Notes under the pieces: model-generated
Databases searched by the model: none
What the model was told of the DNA's origin: nothing
The model's input: the letters and a program-made list of their open reading frames with translations, nothing else
In this document: piece by piece, positions 28,501-40,300 of the stretch
How positions within the stretch are numbered: position 1 is the stretch's first letter
How the letters are laid out: each line of letters begins with the position of its first letter
Made by a program: the position numbers and the translations under genes
NCBI GenBank assembly: GCA_034336665.1
Contig: JAPFBE010000002.1
Span: forward strand, 12,564,906 to 12,628,905
Direction: 5' to 3'
DNA: 64,000 bases
DNA from: Luscinia megarhynchos
Lineage: Eukaryota > Chordata > Aves > Passeriformes > Turdidae

Positions 28501-28983
28501 ACATCCTATGGAATTCATGGTGTATACTGAGAGTAAACAGAAATACTTTGCTTAGCTTTCAGACATATAAGCAAGAGGATACAAGTCCCAATATATTGTT
28601 TTGACATTGTGTTGGTGTACCAGGATACATAAATTGAAAGAAAATAGGTTTTTATTTAAATTGATTTACATCGCTGGTTGACTTTCATTCTTACATTGAA
28701 AGAAAATATGAATGTTATTTATGCCCATAAAAATGATACAATAATGAGCTGAATTACTACAGGCATCAATCTTGTATACTTTCCTGTTTTCAGATACAGT
28801 TTACAAAAACAACAAATTCATTTTTTTTTAAATAAATCAAACCATGCCATCTGATATGATTGCTATTATTACTGCTTATAAATAGCTATTTATATCAAGC
28901 AAAATACACTCAACAGCCATGTACCTTCTATATCAAAACAGGCTGAAATTAAGGATGAATGAGAATGTTGGAAGTTAGAAAGT

Positions 28984-29036
28984 AGGAAGGCAGGCAGGCA
29001 GGCAGGCAGGCAGGAAGGAAGGAAGGAAGGAAGGAA
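28984..29036. repeat. Compound microsatellite (GGCA)n-(GGAA)n
   Basis: About six uninterrupted GGCA units run directly into about six GGAA units, then end in TTTTATTAA. The purity of both blocks suggests a young and length-variable locus. It lies 473 bp from the donor of the 181-bp CDKAL1 exon, on the downstream-intron side. Confidence 0.97.
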
Positions 29037-29508
29037 TTTTATTAATGGCCTTTAACCTGCAGGCTGAAGGAAGTAAATGAGCAGGACATAAGAAGAGTCT
29101 CAAGAAGAATGGCTTGTAAATTTAATATTTGACAAATAAATTAGAGATTCTCATTATTATTAATACCTTGAATAATTATTCACAATAAGCTTGAGAATAC
29201 TGGAGTCACAGAAGTCTTAAAATGGAAAAAAGTTCCTATGTGTAATCAATCAGCTAACTACTCTTGGTAGTCATTCACCCCAAACTTAATAGAAAGCAGG
29301 CAAGATCTTCAATATAACCACTGTATTACCCTTCCTCACAATCTGAACAGTCATTTATACATGAAAACACATTCAGTGGTCTAGCCTAGCATCATTAACC
29401 TTACTGGACTGAAAAAATCCTTCATTTGAACGTGGCACAGTTCTGCAGAAAATGTACATTTTTGTGTACATGCTTTATGTATTAAAGGCATCTGAAAATG
29501 GATCTTAC

Positions 29509-29689
29509 CACTGCAGCTGGAACTTGAGGCATTTTTGCAGCTGGGGTTCCTGGACGTGGGTAGAATTGATTGATAAACAAGCTTGGAAACCTGTACAGCT
29601 CTACAAGTTTCATAGTTTCTTGAAAATCTTCATCTGTCTCTCCTGGAAAACCACAAATGATGTCTGTAGCAATTGTTATTCCAGGCACT
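29509..29689 (-). CDS. CDKAL1: CDKAL1 internal exon (radical-SAM domain, GFPGET and [10 protein letters not shown] motifs), 181 bp
   Basis: The exon's first base (A, 29689) completes the Lys codon begun in the previous exon. The next 60 codons start [20 protein letters not shown] and contain [15 protein letters not shown]. TDIIxGFPGET and the F(S/Y)PRxGTPA motif are hallmarks of the MiaB/RimO/CDKAL1 methylthiotransferase family, at the C-terminal side of the radical-SAM domain. The acceptor is TTCCTTTACAG (AG at 29691-29690). The exon ends GTG before a GTAAGA donor (GT at 29508-29507), so it ends in phase 0. An open frame continues into flanking intron on both sides (about 29482-29718), which makes the exon look like a small intact gene. 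The Met upstream is intronic and not a start. The stretch KLVELYRF appears to have an uncharged residue where the mammalian protein, from memory, has Glu; this may be lineage variation. Function follows from the family; the structure is seen directly. Confidence 0.97.
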
Positions 29690-30774
29690 CTGTAAAGGAA
29701 GTAGAAAGAAACACTCAACTGAGGACATGTAGAAGTCTTGCTCCCTTAAAAGTAGTGTACATAAATGTATAACCTTCAACTTTGTCTACAGAAATTGAGA
29801 CATACAAAGATCTTGGGGGAAAAAAGAGATTTTAAAACCATTGCTTGGTAATGAGAAATGCATCTGGTGCTCAGCCAAGAGCACAAGTAATAGAAGACAT
29901 TGCAGCAAATACTGGATTAGGTTTGTGAGAGAAGAGTGAAAACATCTGGATCAACTTTTCCTTCAATCAAAATTAGAGGTAATCAGCACATCTTGCTATT
30001 TCTTGAATTCTGATAGAATAATCCATAAAATGCAAACCTTTTGAGACTCAGTCACTAGAAAATGTCAACTCTTTAATGTTTCATAATGCTGCTATCAAAG
30101 TAGAACAGGGTATCTGAAAGAGGGGACTGGCATGTCATATCACCTAGCAAATCTGAACAAAATTGGCTTAGAAGACAAAAATACATCTTTAGTCACAAGT
30201 TAATTTTTAACTCAGTATTCCAAAACATTAGCCTATACCTTGCTTTAAAAGGAAAACAAAATAATTAAGTTCACAAATGCACAAGCAGTGAGTTCTCTTG
30301 TTTTTTAAGCAAGGTCAACACTCCCTAACTGCTCCCCTTGGACTGAGTGTGCAGAACCCTTACACACATGAGCTTAAGGCAGCACAGCTGACAGAGACAA
30401 CTCACAGACACAGAAGAATGCAAAGAAGAGAGTGAAGTTAGGGGGCTTCAGTTGAAATTGTGCCACTGTCACAGTCTTGGACATGGTTGGAACATGCCAT
30501 GGACACTTTCCCAGCAGATACTGGAGCAGCCATCAAGGCTTGCACCCAGAATGAGCTTTGTGTACAGTGGGAATAATGATAAGCATCCTCTGGAGAGAGG
30601 CAGAAACACATCACACTCAGTGCTCCCTCCTGACACAGATGAGACTTTCCACAATGCAGAGTTCACCCCACACTGCCAATAGCAAAGATAAACTGGAGAA
30701 AATATGACTTACAGAGAAAAGTAAGAACCCTATACAAATATTGGTGGTATCTAACTTGGAACTGTCCCTGTTTC

Positions 30775-30846
30775 AAGTAGGGGGAATAGATGAGATGTCT
30801 TCCAGAGGTCCCTACCAATCTAAATAATTCTACAGCTCTTATGTTG
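30775..30846 (+). mobile_element. CR1 LINE 3' tail, short old fragment
   Basis: The sequence AGATGTCTTCCAGAGGTCCC, then TACCAATCTAAATAATTCTA, is a diverged form of the CR1 3' end (GATGATCTCCAGAGGTCCCTTCCAACCTAAA-type). It is about 70 bases long and antisense to CDKAL1. It is more diverged than the copy at 19793-20569, so probably older. The left boundary is uncertain. Confidence 0.78.
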
Positions 30847-32029
30847 GCTACAGGCAAGAGAAAAGCTGAGAGAGATTGTTTTAGGGGTGAATGGCATAAA
30901 GACAACTGTTAGAAGCAAAGTTCACACTTGAGGTTAAGAAGGGGTCTCCAAGACTGTCTCTAACCTAAAGAAATGGATGGAAGGTTTATCTTCCCCTCAT
31001 CCAGTTAAGACAATGCAGAACTGTCAATGTCAGTGCATGTAATCCAAATTGCATTTATAAAGCATTCAAATAGCCAAAGAAAACTGTAATTTCATATTAG
31101 ATACTACATCACCACGGGAAAAAAAAAAAAAAAGCTGGGTTATAGTGAGTGAAGAAACTTGATTTTGAATAACTGAAAGAAAAACATCCTGAAAGAAAAA
31201 CTTCCTGAAACAATGAGTTCTACTGGAAAAGGAAAACCTGTTGGCAAAAAACCCTGAAAAAGGGAAGCAGAGAATACTGTGCTTAGTAATTTGATTGGTG
31301 TAATATTAGACAATAGCTTATATTCACTACAACAGCCTTCAGACAAGTTGTATATGGTAGTAAATATACTTTGTGAATTTTTTCCCTAAACTTTTTTTTT
31401 CTTCAAGTATTGGCAATGAGCTTATATGAAAGTGAATGTTTTGCCCTCCTTTCAACACGTGTCTGGATATCTAGATAGTGGAATATAGGAATATAGGAAT
31501 TTATCAGATATTTTAAGAATCTTCTTCTACCTTTTCCTCAGGAAAAATCCCCACCAAATAAAACAAATTCTATCTATTCGTTTTTCAATTCATGAATTCA
31601 GACTCTGTCATCTGAGATGAGGTTAAAAGATGGCATTTGAATGACAAATCAAAACCAGTATAAAACTGAACATTTTCAAGGACTTGATCCAACAGCCCTA
31701 AGTGGGAAAACACAAGCTGGATGCTGTGCAGAAGAGCAGAAATCCCCAGAGCTGACCACTCCACACCCTCGGTTACCACTGCCTTCCTAAGACTGACAAA
31801 CATCAAGATATGAACTTCTGCTTGATATCAAGTAACAATAAAATAAATTCCTTTTCTTTAAGGACTGAGTGAAGAGAGCAGCACTGTATCCTGCAACATG
31901 ATTATTTGTTCATACCACAAATATCTTGTGCAGCAGTAGTAAGCTCATGGAAGAAAGAGTACATTACTTTATAAACCAATGCCAGGTAACATCAGCTGCC
32001 ATCTCTCAGAACATGAACAGAACATTCAT

Positions 32030-32510
32030 TACATTTGACAAAACCATTATAATGAAGTTATTTTATCCATTTTAATGACACTATTGGCAACAGTCAAAGC
32101 ATTTATTACCAATGGTAGGAGTAATACCATCCTTTATAAAGGCCTGGTTGTTTCTATAGCAACATGAATTATAAGGTCCAATCAAGCTAGATACAATAAA
32201 ATATGCTCTTTTTCTCCATAACACCAGTTGTCATTCAGTTAAAAGGAAATTACATATTTTAAAAATTCATAAACTCTACAAATGTCTGAACTCCATTTGC
32301 TGATAAGGTGTTAATTATCTTAGTAATTAGATTTCTTCCTGGATGGAATTATTACACACAAAGAAAAGCCTGGGTACAAAAAGAGAATAAGGACCATGGT
32401 GTATTCAGCAACAGCAATTAATTACAGTTCAATCCAGTGTAACTGCCTAAAATATGACATTGCATAGTGCATTTTTATATCACTGCTGATTATATTGTTT
32501 AACAAGCAGT
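32030..32510. promoter_or_regulatory. Candidate conserved intronic enhancer with RFX X-box-like site
   Basis: It contains GTTTCTATAGCAAC at 32150-32163, which differs at three of fourteen positions from the palindromic RFX X-box. A CCAAT element (ACCAATGG) is at about 32108-32115. TAATTA-type homeodomain cores occur near 32311-32330 and 32417-32423. No repeat is recognisable and the base composition is not that of simple sequence. This is inferred from motif density only. Confidence 0.27.
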
Positions 32511-35500
32511 TTAAAAAGGGGAGAAAAGCATGAGATTTCACTCAAAATAAAATCCAAAATGACAAAAATCAAGCTCTTAAAGACTTCTCAAAGCAGTGAT
32601 GAACAAAAATATGTACGATTAGTTCCACATGTGAAACATAATTCCTTAATGAAAAAAGAGGGGAAAAGATATAATTATGGAAAAATATAGAACATATACC
32701 CACTTGAAAATTAAAGTGACCTTTTCTCTGACAGCCTGAAAGAAAGCAGTACAAAATTCTTTATTACTTACATTCAGATGATGTTTAAGAATTGCTCCAT
32801 CTATGAAATATGATTCCAAAATCACGTAAAAACAAGTTCTTGTGCATCAGCCAATATTATTTTTTTTTACACCAAATACTGCCTATCTATTCTAAAGCAA
32901 ATAAATAAAAATAACTACTGAACATCCCCTACAAAAAACTACACAAAACACATTTACAGTTAGGCTAGCTATTCAGTTTCCACAAATAGTTTTTAGGGTG
33001 TAGGAGAGAAGCTCTGCAACATGCTGACTCTCAGTTGGGATGTTTTACAATAAAACTGCAGAATTTCAAAAAATGATGAATCAGAAGAAAAGTTAATGCC
33101 ATGTATAAGATAAAACAACCTAACAAACTTAGGGTTCCTGAGTATTCTCTCCCCTATGTCCCTCTACATATATAAATACCTTCCACCTACTTAAGCAGAA
33201 TGGTATTTTGCCATTCTAACTATAGCAGCAATGTAACCCCCAGCATCCTGGGCAATCCTGACCATCCAAAAAGAAGCAACTGCTTCATCTTACAGTGAAG
33301 ACACATCTGTTTTAGTGTGGTGCTGTAAAGGACCAACACTCATGCACAGGTATCCAAACCTCACAGAAAGGAAGAATAAGATGTGTTTGAAAGAATACAG
33401 AAGAAAAGCAACATCCTACCCTCTGCCTAAAGAGGAACCAAGTCAGCCTCTGGAGAAAAAAGTCAGACCCAAGAAATTGACTGATGCCTAGAAGTCAAGC
33501 CACAGACAAGTGACTTTAGAAAAGAGATAAATGCAAAAAAAAGCTGCCAAAAAAACCCCCAGTAAAACCATGCCCCCACCCCATCCCTCATTTTCACAGA
33601 GCAATATTTCTAAGTAAAGTAGCAGCAAAATTGTGAAAATTTTAGGATTCTCTTGTTACATGGACCATTTCATGTGGTTTCAGCTACAGAAAACACTTCC
33701 TTCAGCAATAGCCATTACAAACCAAATCCACACTCAGGGAAGAAATTATGTAAAGAAGCGAAAATTATCACCTTCAGCTACTCACATGACCACTTGAAAT
33801 TCTTTAGATGATCACATATTCTTCTCACTTCCATTTCAGCAATTAACACTTAAATCCAGAAACTACTTAGAGCCACCAACTTGATCTTAAGCAAGACCAG
33901 CTACCTCCACCCCTTACAGTCTAACAAAATACTGGAATAAACAGCAATATGAATAAAAAGAAAACACTATATAGTCTTACAGAAAGGTACGAGAACCCCC
34001 TGTGTAATCTATAGTAATTAAAGTCAAAATAAAAAATGTGATGACATAGCAACTTCTTGATTCATAAATTAGAAATTTGCATTGAAAAAAATGTTAGGGG
34101 AAAAAACCAGAATTTTTATGAAAATAAAACCAGTCTACTCTGAAATTCTATTTCAGCATCACAAATTATTTTATATTTTAGAATCTTCTGCAGTATGAGC
34201 TCATTCAGAGAACATGCACCGGGGTTAATGGAAGAAATAATTTGAAGGTATCTGAGCTGATCTTTCAAGTGTATTTGCAGAGCCTAACAGGTATCTCAAT
34301 GTGCCATTTTGAGTTGGAGCTGAAGGATGTGTTTGCATCTTCCCCATGACCACACACAGTCTTCCAGAAGCCCTTCTCACCCCCTCCCTCCTTTCTCCAT
34401 GAGGACTAGTTCTGTGGGATTTCTGACTTCAGCTTAAATCACTCGCTGAGGAGTCACACCAACTGCAGCTAGCACATGAGAAACAGTGCTCAGCTGGGAG
34501 CACTGCCTAGGAACAACAGGAAACTTCACCCCACTTCTCTCTTGGCTATATGGAGATTAACCTGAGGATTAAGCCATGGAAAAATCCCCACACTGTGAGA
34601 AAGGAATTCAGCCTGTTTCTGTTCTGAAATCCTCCAGCACTTCTCTCTCTCTCCTCACGGACTATGAATGCAGCACAGGACAATATACTCCTAAGTTAAG
34701 TGTCTGGAGTTGGGGGACTAAACTTGAACATAATTTCTGAAGCAGGGGGCTCTCCATCCTTTCCCATTTGTGATTTAACCTAAATTACACAATGGATGAA
34801 CAGGCATCTAATAAATGGATAACCACTGAAAATGTTTTTCTTAGTAATCTTTTCCATATGTGTTTAAAAGTAGTCCAGGATGTGTGAGTTCAGAACCTCT
34901 GTGTCAGAAAAACAAGTTCTTTTGAACCCTCATATCAATTGGTGAACTGATTTACACATGGAGTAAAACTGGTACCTTGGTTAAATGACAATAGGCATGT
35001 CATAAACACTTCTGTGTGAAGTCTCTTAAATGATAACATACTGAGCCTTATGGCCAGATACAAACTATACTTTGGTAAGACACCTTATTAAAATGCAGCT
35101 ATATACATCAAGAACATTAATATTTTAGAAAATTTGTATAGGAATTATATAGATTATAAGAAATTATCTTATTTCAAGTATTTCAAAATGTTCTCTATTA
35201 CTGTGTAACACAACTCCAGATCTCACAAATCAGTTCTTTTTCACCTCAGTTTGGCTGAATTAAAGCAAAAAAAGGTAACTATGTCAATAGTGTGTGTAAA
35301 AGTATTTAATGGCTTCATTTATAAGTCAACTCACTTACTTTTGCTCAAAAATTCAGACAATGAATACTATCAGATGTTTAAGTAAGTAATACTTCGTTTA
35401 TGTGTGTAAAAAACATAATTTCAATACTTTTTTTTAAAACTTGTATTTCACAGCTTGGATCATATGTCTCTGAAATTGATGTCCAAGACACAACAAACCA

Positions 35501-36412
35501 GATAAAGAAATTATAATGTCATATTGTTTATATATTTGCTTTGAAAAAAAATAATAAAACAGACAAATGAAAGCCAGACAGGACCACAGAGAAACCTCAG
35601 AGTATTCCTTCAGAGTATTCTTGAAAATTTCCCCAAAGGAAGGTATATACACCTGGGAGAATAGCTGGCAAGGCCATTAAATCATACCAGTTAATTTGGA
35701 GGTGGTTCATGGTGAAACACTTCAAATTTCAAAGGTAGCAGAAACTACACAGTAAGTCCAGCCTGACAGCTACAGAGTCAGGGGATGTATCCTGCTTTTT
35801 GCATTCCACACCTTAGAGAGCACTCGAGGTGTCTCTTGGTGGTGATTCCCACAGGGAACACATTACATCTGAGCCTTGTGATCTGCAGCACTGTCCAACG
35901 GATTTGCAAGTGAAGCTTAATATGTTGGGCTTGAACTTGGAGTCGTTAGTGGCTTTGATTTAAGTCACATGAAACAGGCTGTACAATAGGATCTGTGATC
36001 AAGAAGCACAATCCAACAGTTCTCAGAGTTTAACTGAGAGTGAGAACAGGTACTTTTTAATGACTGTTCTTTTCCCAACCCACCTCCTGCCCCCAGAAGA
36101 GTTCTTTCAGAAACTGGGCTGAATGACACCTGGAGGCAGCGAGCAGACCTGATTTCCAGAACCCAGCATGAGAAGGTGTAGGTGTGGATGACTCTGTGCG
36201 AGTAGGGACTGGGCTGTCCCTGTTACCAGGGAATAGTGACCTAGATAAAAAGTGTATCTCGTAATTAGTGTGGCTCACTGCCTCAGGATGAAAGAGTACA
36301 CATGGTTTTACTCTCTCCAAACAGTTATCATGAAGGTTACCAGAGTTCCTACTAGCTGTAGCCCAAACAGTTTAGGAGAAGCATTATAATACTTGTCATT
36401 ATCAATTTTTCT

Positions 36413-36472
36413 TAAAAAACCCAAAAACAAAAAAACCTCCAAACAAACCCCCAAAACCCCAAAACAAACAGC
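36413..36472. repeat. A/C-rich low-complexity tract
   Basis: Runs of A separated by short C blocks (AAACCCAAAAACAAAAAAAC-like) on the plus strand. It immediately precedes the enhancer-like block at 36660-37310. No poly(A)-tailed element was recognised beside it. Confidence 0.8.
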
Positions 36473-36659
36473 CAAGGCTTGAACCAACTTTATTCAACTG
36501 TAAGGTGTTCTACTCTCCTCATAAACAAGAAACATTTTATAGAACTTCATTACGGATTTCTGACTTCAGATCATTATTGTTTTATGATTAAAAAATGAGC
36601 GACTTAAGACAAAAAGCTCAACATCCTTAAACTTCATTTCCATTCAATCTCTAATAAAT

Positions 36660-37310
36660 ACCATCTGCTGTGTACTTTAGGGATATAATACCCGTCAAAA
36701 ACTCAGCCGTGTTATGAGAACCGGCACCAAGTTGATCTGAAATGCATATTTGAACAGATGTGTTTAAATTACATCTCTCCCTCTATCCACACACATAAAT
36801 TCAGAATAAGCGTGTGTTGATTTAAAATGCATAAAAAAGGGATTTGGAGATGCATCAAAAGTGAACAGCATCTCAATGGATCAAGGCTCGCGTTACTAAA
36901 GGTCATCCCTAAAAATAAAGTTTGAATTTATTAAGGGTTGCACCAGGGAACTGTTCTTGGGAACTGACTTAATGTTTGCTGCACTAAAGCAGCCATTGAA
37001 ATTACACTAATTTTCCATGACCCATCACTGTTGAACATTAGAGCTGTCAGGCATGGTCAGAAATAATAGGATCTCAGCCATGAGTAGCAGAGAATATGAT
37101 AGACTTTTTCTCAGTCTGACACAATGCTTATCACCAATACTAAATATCTCGGGCTCTGAGGACCCATCCACATCTGTTTCAGTGACAGTCATTTAGCTCT
37201 TCACTCTGACACAGAAATCAAGCATATAAAACAAAATGATTAGCATGCCTTTTTGGCATGATGAAACCAAATGAAAAAATTGCAAGCAGGGCTCCATTAA
37301 CAAAATGCTA
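36660..37310. promoter_or_regulatory. Candidate conserved intronic enhancer
   Basis: At least six CpGs lie between 36692 and 36893, including CTCGCG, in a region whose flanks have almost none. Further right there are homeodomain-like ATTA/TAAT cores and a perfect inverted repeat, CATGCC and GGCATG around five T (37244-37260). The block has no repeat similarity or coding frame. The left edge abuts an A/C-rich tract and the right edge an A-rich tract. Function is inferred only. Confidence 0.28.
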
Positions 37311-37311
37311 A

Positions 37312-37350
37312 TTAAAAAAAATTAAAAAAATAAAAAAAAGGAAGAAGAAA
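37312..37350. repeat. A-rich tract with AATTA core
   Basis: AATTAAAAAAAATTAAAAAA-type low-complexity sequence at the right edge of the enhancer-like block. Simple sequence only. Confidence 0.8.
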
Positions 37351-40300
37351 AAGAAATATTTCTGAATGTGTCTTTTCACCCGCCTATAATCTAGAGTCCT
37401 GCAATGTTCCAGGGACCTTGAAAATAAGACATAGTGCTCCAGAGATCCATCTAAGCCAGCAATCTACTCCTAGCAATAGGCATCAGGAATAGCCTGGGGA
37501 AGCATTTCAGATGTTGAGCTCTCTCTCTCAGAATCCCTTCTTCCTTCCAACTGGGTTTTGTCAGAAAGATGTTTCTGTAACCGGTAGCTTTTGATGGATT
37601 TCTTCTCCTTTAACTTGTCAACAAGTCTCTCCTTGAATCTAAATGCCTCCATATCAAAACCACTTGAAAGAAAAAAAAAAAAAATCTCCAGCAAAGCCTT
37701 CCATTTGCTAATTCCATTTGATGTTCTCTAGCTGTTATACTGGGGGAGACCAGTAACAACTCCTTCACCTTTTCAGTGCTCTTCATGATTTTACTGACTT
37801 CTGTTCTTGCTCCTCACAATTAGCATTTTTCCATACTGAAGAGTACCTAATTTCTCTTGTGTGAAGATCTGCCATACTTCTGATAATCTGTTAGTTTTTA
37901 TAGTAACATTATATTGCACATTGTAGCCTATCCTTTTTGAGAGGGGCGTTGACAGCATATAACAACACAGGCACAACAAGATAAAAGTCTCTTTAAAATA
38001 GTTCTAGAATTTAGATAAATGATCTGCTTTTAATATTTTTTCTTCTTCCAGGTTTGGGTTAATTTGTTTTCTAGTAAACAGATAGCAAAAAGTAATGGAC
38101 CTTACACAAGGTAAGGGACAAGAGAGAAATAACTTAGAAAAGAAATAAGCTAGAAGTGAAAACAAAAAGAAGGCCAAGCACATTTCAAAGACAGGCCAAA
38201 GAAAGCAGTGTGGTGGTAAAGAGGAACAGAAGATGTTGTCTAAGGAGGAGTAGTAGTATGACAAGTTGCAAGACTTTAACAGAGAATGTAAAATTTCTGT
38301 CTGAAGCAGAATCAAGAATTGATCAAGAAAAATAAATGTGGAAATAAAATTGCCAATGGGACAGATGTTTTATTCCCAAGGTGTTGGTTTAAGATCATTT
38401 ATACTAATAACCTTTGCAGCACAGAGAAAGAGAATGGCAAGGTCATACATTAAAACAAAGATTTTGAAAAAAAAAATGTACAGCTTGAAAGAGTTCCCCC
38501 TGAACAGCTGATAGATTTAAAAGAGACACAATTCTTTCACACTATAATCTATACAAACAAATTGACTAGATCTTTTTTTCTTGTAACTTCGTGAGAAATC
38601 ACCACACATAAAGTTTTCCAGTTGCAAACATCAGCATGGAAAGTATTGATCAGTACTGTGAAGGAAACAGTTAAAAACATAGGCACGATATGCACTAAAT
38701 GCAACTTCCATTCCATTTTCAAAGTATCTAATGAAACACAACTTTTACCACATCAGCTAATCACCCAAAAAACAGCAGCTTATTTGCTACATCTTTATCA
38801 ACACGGTACTTACAGAAGGTGTTGTTACAATTAAACCTGAGAGTCACAGTTTTAACAGAGCAGCAGGCAGGTTGTCTGGGGCAAGGCTTTAGCAGCCATA
38901 AGCAGTTTTCCTGAATGTTAGCCAGAGGCAGTTAAATCACAGTTCATGTACTCTGACTAAACAATGCTGCAGTTTTGCACCAGACAATTTTTGATGTACA
39001 TTCCCATACATTCTTAAATGTGAACTTTTCAGAGCCAGTATGTCTCATGTATCAAGTATTTGGTAGGTCAAAACCTTTTACTGTCACCTCTCTAAAACTC
39101 TTTTTTCCCTTAAAGAGCAATGTATATATAGGAAAATGGTTGCACAGAGAACTACTACTCCTATCAGCAGTGTAAAAAAGCAAATTAATAATAATAAATT
39201 TCTTAGAGTAAGTGTAGTATTTGGCTCAAAATTCCAATAACATCCTTCCAACTCCACAAAGATCAAAAGCTGCTGTTGTGTAACTTCGAAGTTTTTCATT
39301 TTTATTTCACGATCCACTGGCAAATGTGACTATCTGGTCTTAACATTTCAGACCAAAGTGTGACATGAGGATTGGGATGTACTCAGAACACACTACCTAT
39401 ATAGCTTCAGAATTATATTTTCAGAGGTAACACTTCAGACACACAAGCAATGCTATTTCCTTATTAAGCTAAAACCCATGAGCTTAACTTCAAAGAAATC
39501 CAGTGTGCTTTACTAATTAAAGTATGATAAGATGAAGTTAATTATATTTCAATATAATCATACTTCAATCAGCATAATGCAATATAACTTGGATCACTGG
39601 GAAACAGAGAATTTACCTTGCAAGATTAAATTTAAAGAAATTATGAAGTAAATATTTCAAAGGGCATGCATAAAGAATCATTCATTCATTCATGTAAAAA
39701 TATAATTGAAACAATCTTCAGAAAGAACTGGGCATGAGTGTTAAGGTAATGGGCATCACTGGAGTGATAGTATACAACAAACACTGTCTAAAGATCACTA
39801 TCTCATTCCATTGATGACATGCTCTGATAACAATCTGAATTTAAAGAAATCACACCAGCAATAATATCCATCTTTATGAGCAAGAACAGTCCACTTGGCT
39901 AACTGGCAGGTAGCAGAACAGCTGTGAGAAGTCTCTGTTTTGTTCTCAGATATGCCCAAACAGCAGGTGAGTTCAGAATACATGAGATAATACAGGACTG
40001 ATCCATAACAATTAATTATCTATCAGTTAATAAGGTATAATTTAAAGCAAAATACTGTGGCTTCTCTTCCAAGTGGAGAAAGGGCAGAAAAACCAAAATC
40101 ACCAGGAAAACAGCTCTAAAATATCCTAGTTAACCTCTCAGAAGGATGGCCTGAATCAGCCAGGTTCTTACACACTTCATGTTTGTAATGTTTTGGTAGC
40201 AGCTTCCTTTATCTAGAACTGCCAGTAATTTAAGTAATTCTGTCTTTGTAAAAGACAGAATCAGCTTAGAATATTGGGGTCAATGGAAGTAATTAACGCA

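Larger units (their letters stand above)
14348..29508 (-). other. CDKAL1: CDKAL1 intron, complete, 15,161 bp
   Basis: This intron is bounded by a GTAAGA donor at 29508 and a TTCCTTTACAG acceptor ending at 14348. It lies between codons (phase 0). It contains the best-preserved transposable element of the window, a CR1 LINE at 19793-20569, plus an ERV-derived remnant at about 25250-25575 and the GGCA/GGAA microsatellite at 28984-29036. The longest open frame of the window (18476-18958, minus, 160 codons) lies here without a recognisable domain. The remaining stretches, for example 14400-18000, 20600-24300 and 25600-28900, show no feature I can support. Confidence 0.9.

Noticed and set aside
28984..29036. 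CRISPR-like array
   Set aside because: Tetranucleotide microsatellite without spacers; the genome is vertebrate.
29482..29718. 78-residue ORF read as an independent small protein
   Set aside because: Its core is the 181-bp CDKAL1 exon; the first Met and the last residues are intronic read-through past clear splice sites.
39084..39323. 79-codon minus-strand ORF with a membrane-like hydrophobic segment
   Set aside because: The hydrophobic stretch comes from runs of T-rich codons; no family match, start context or splice context.
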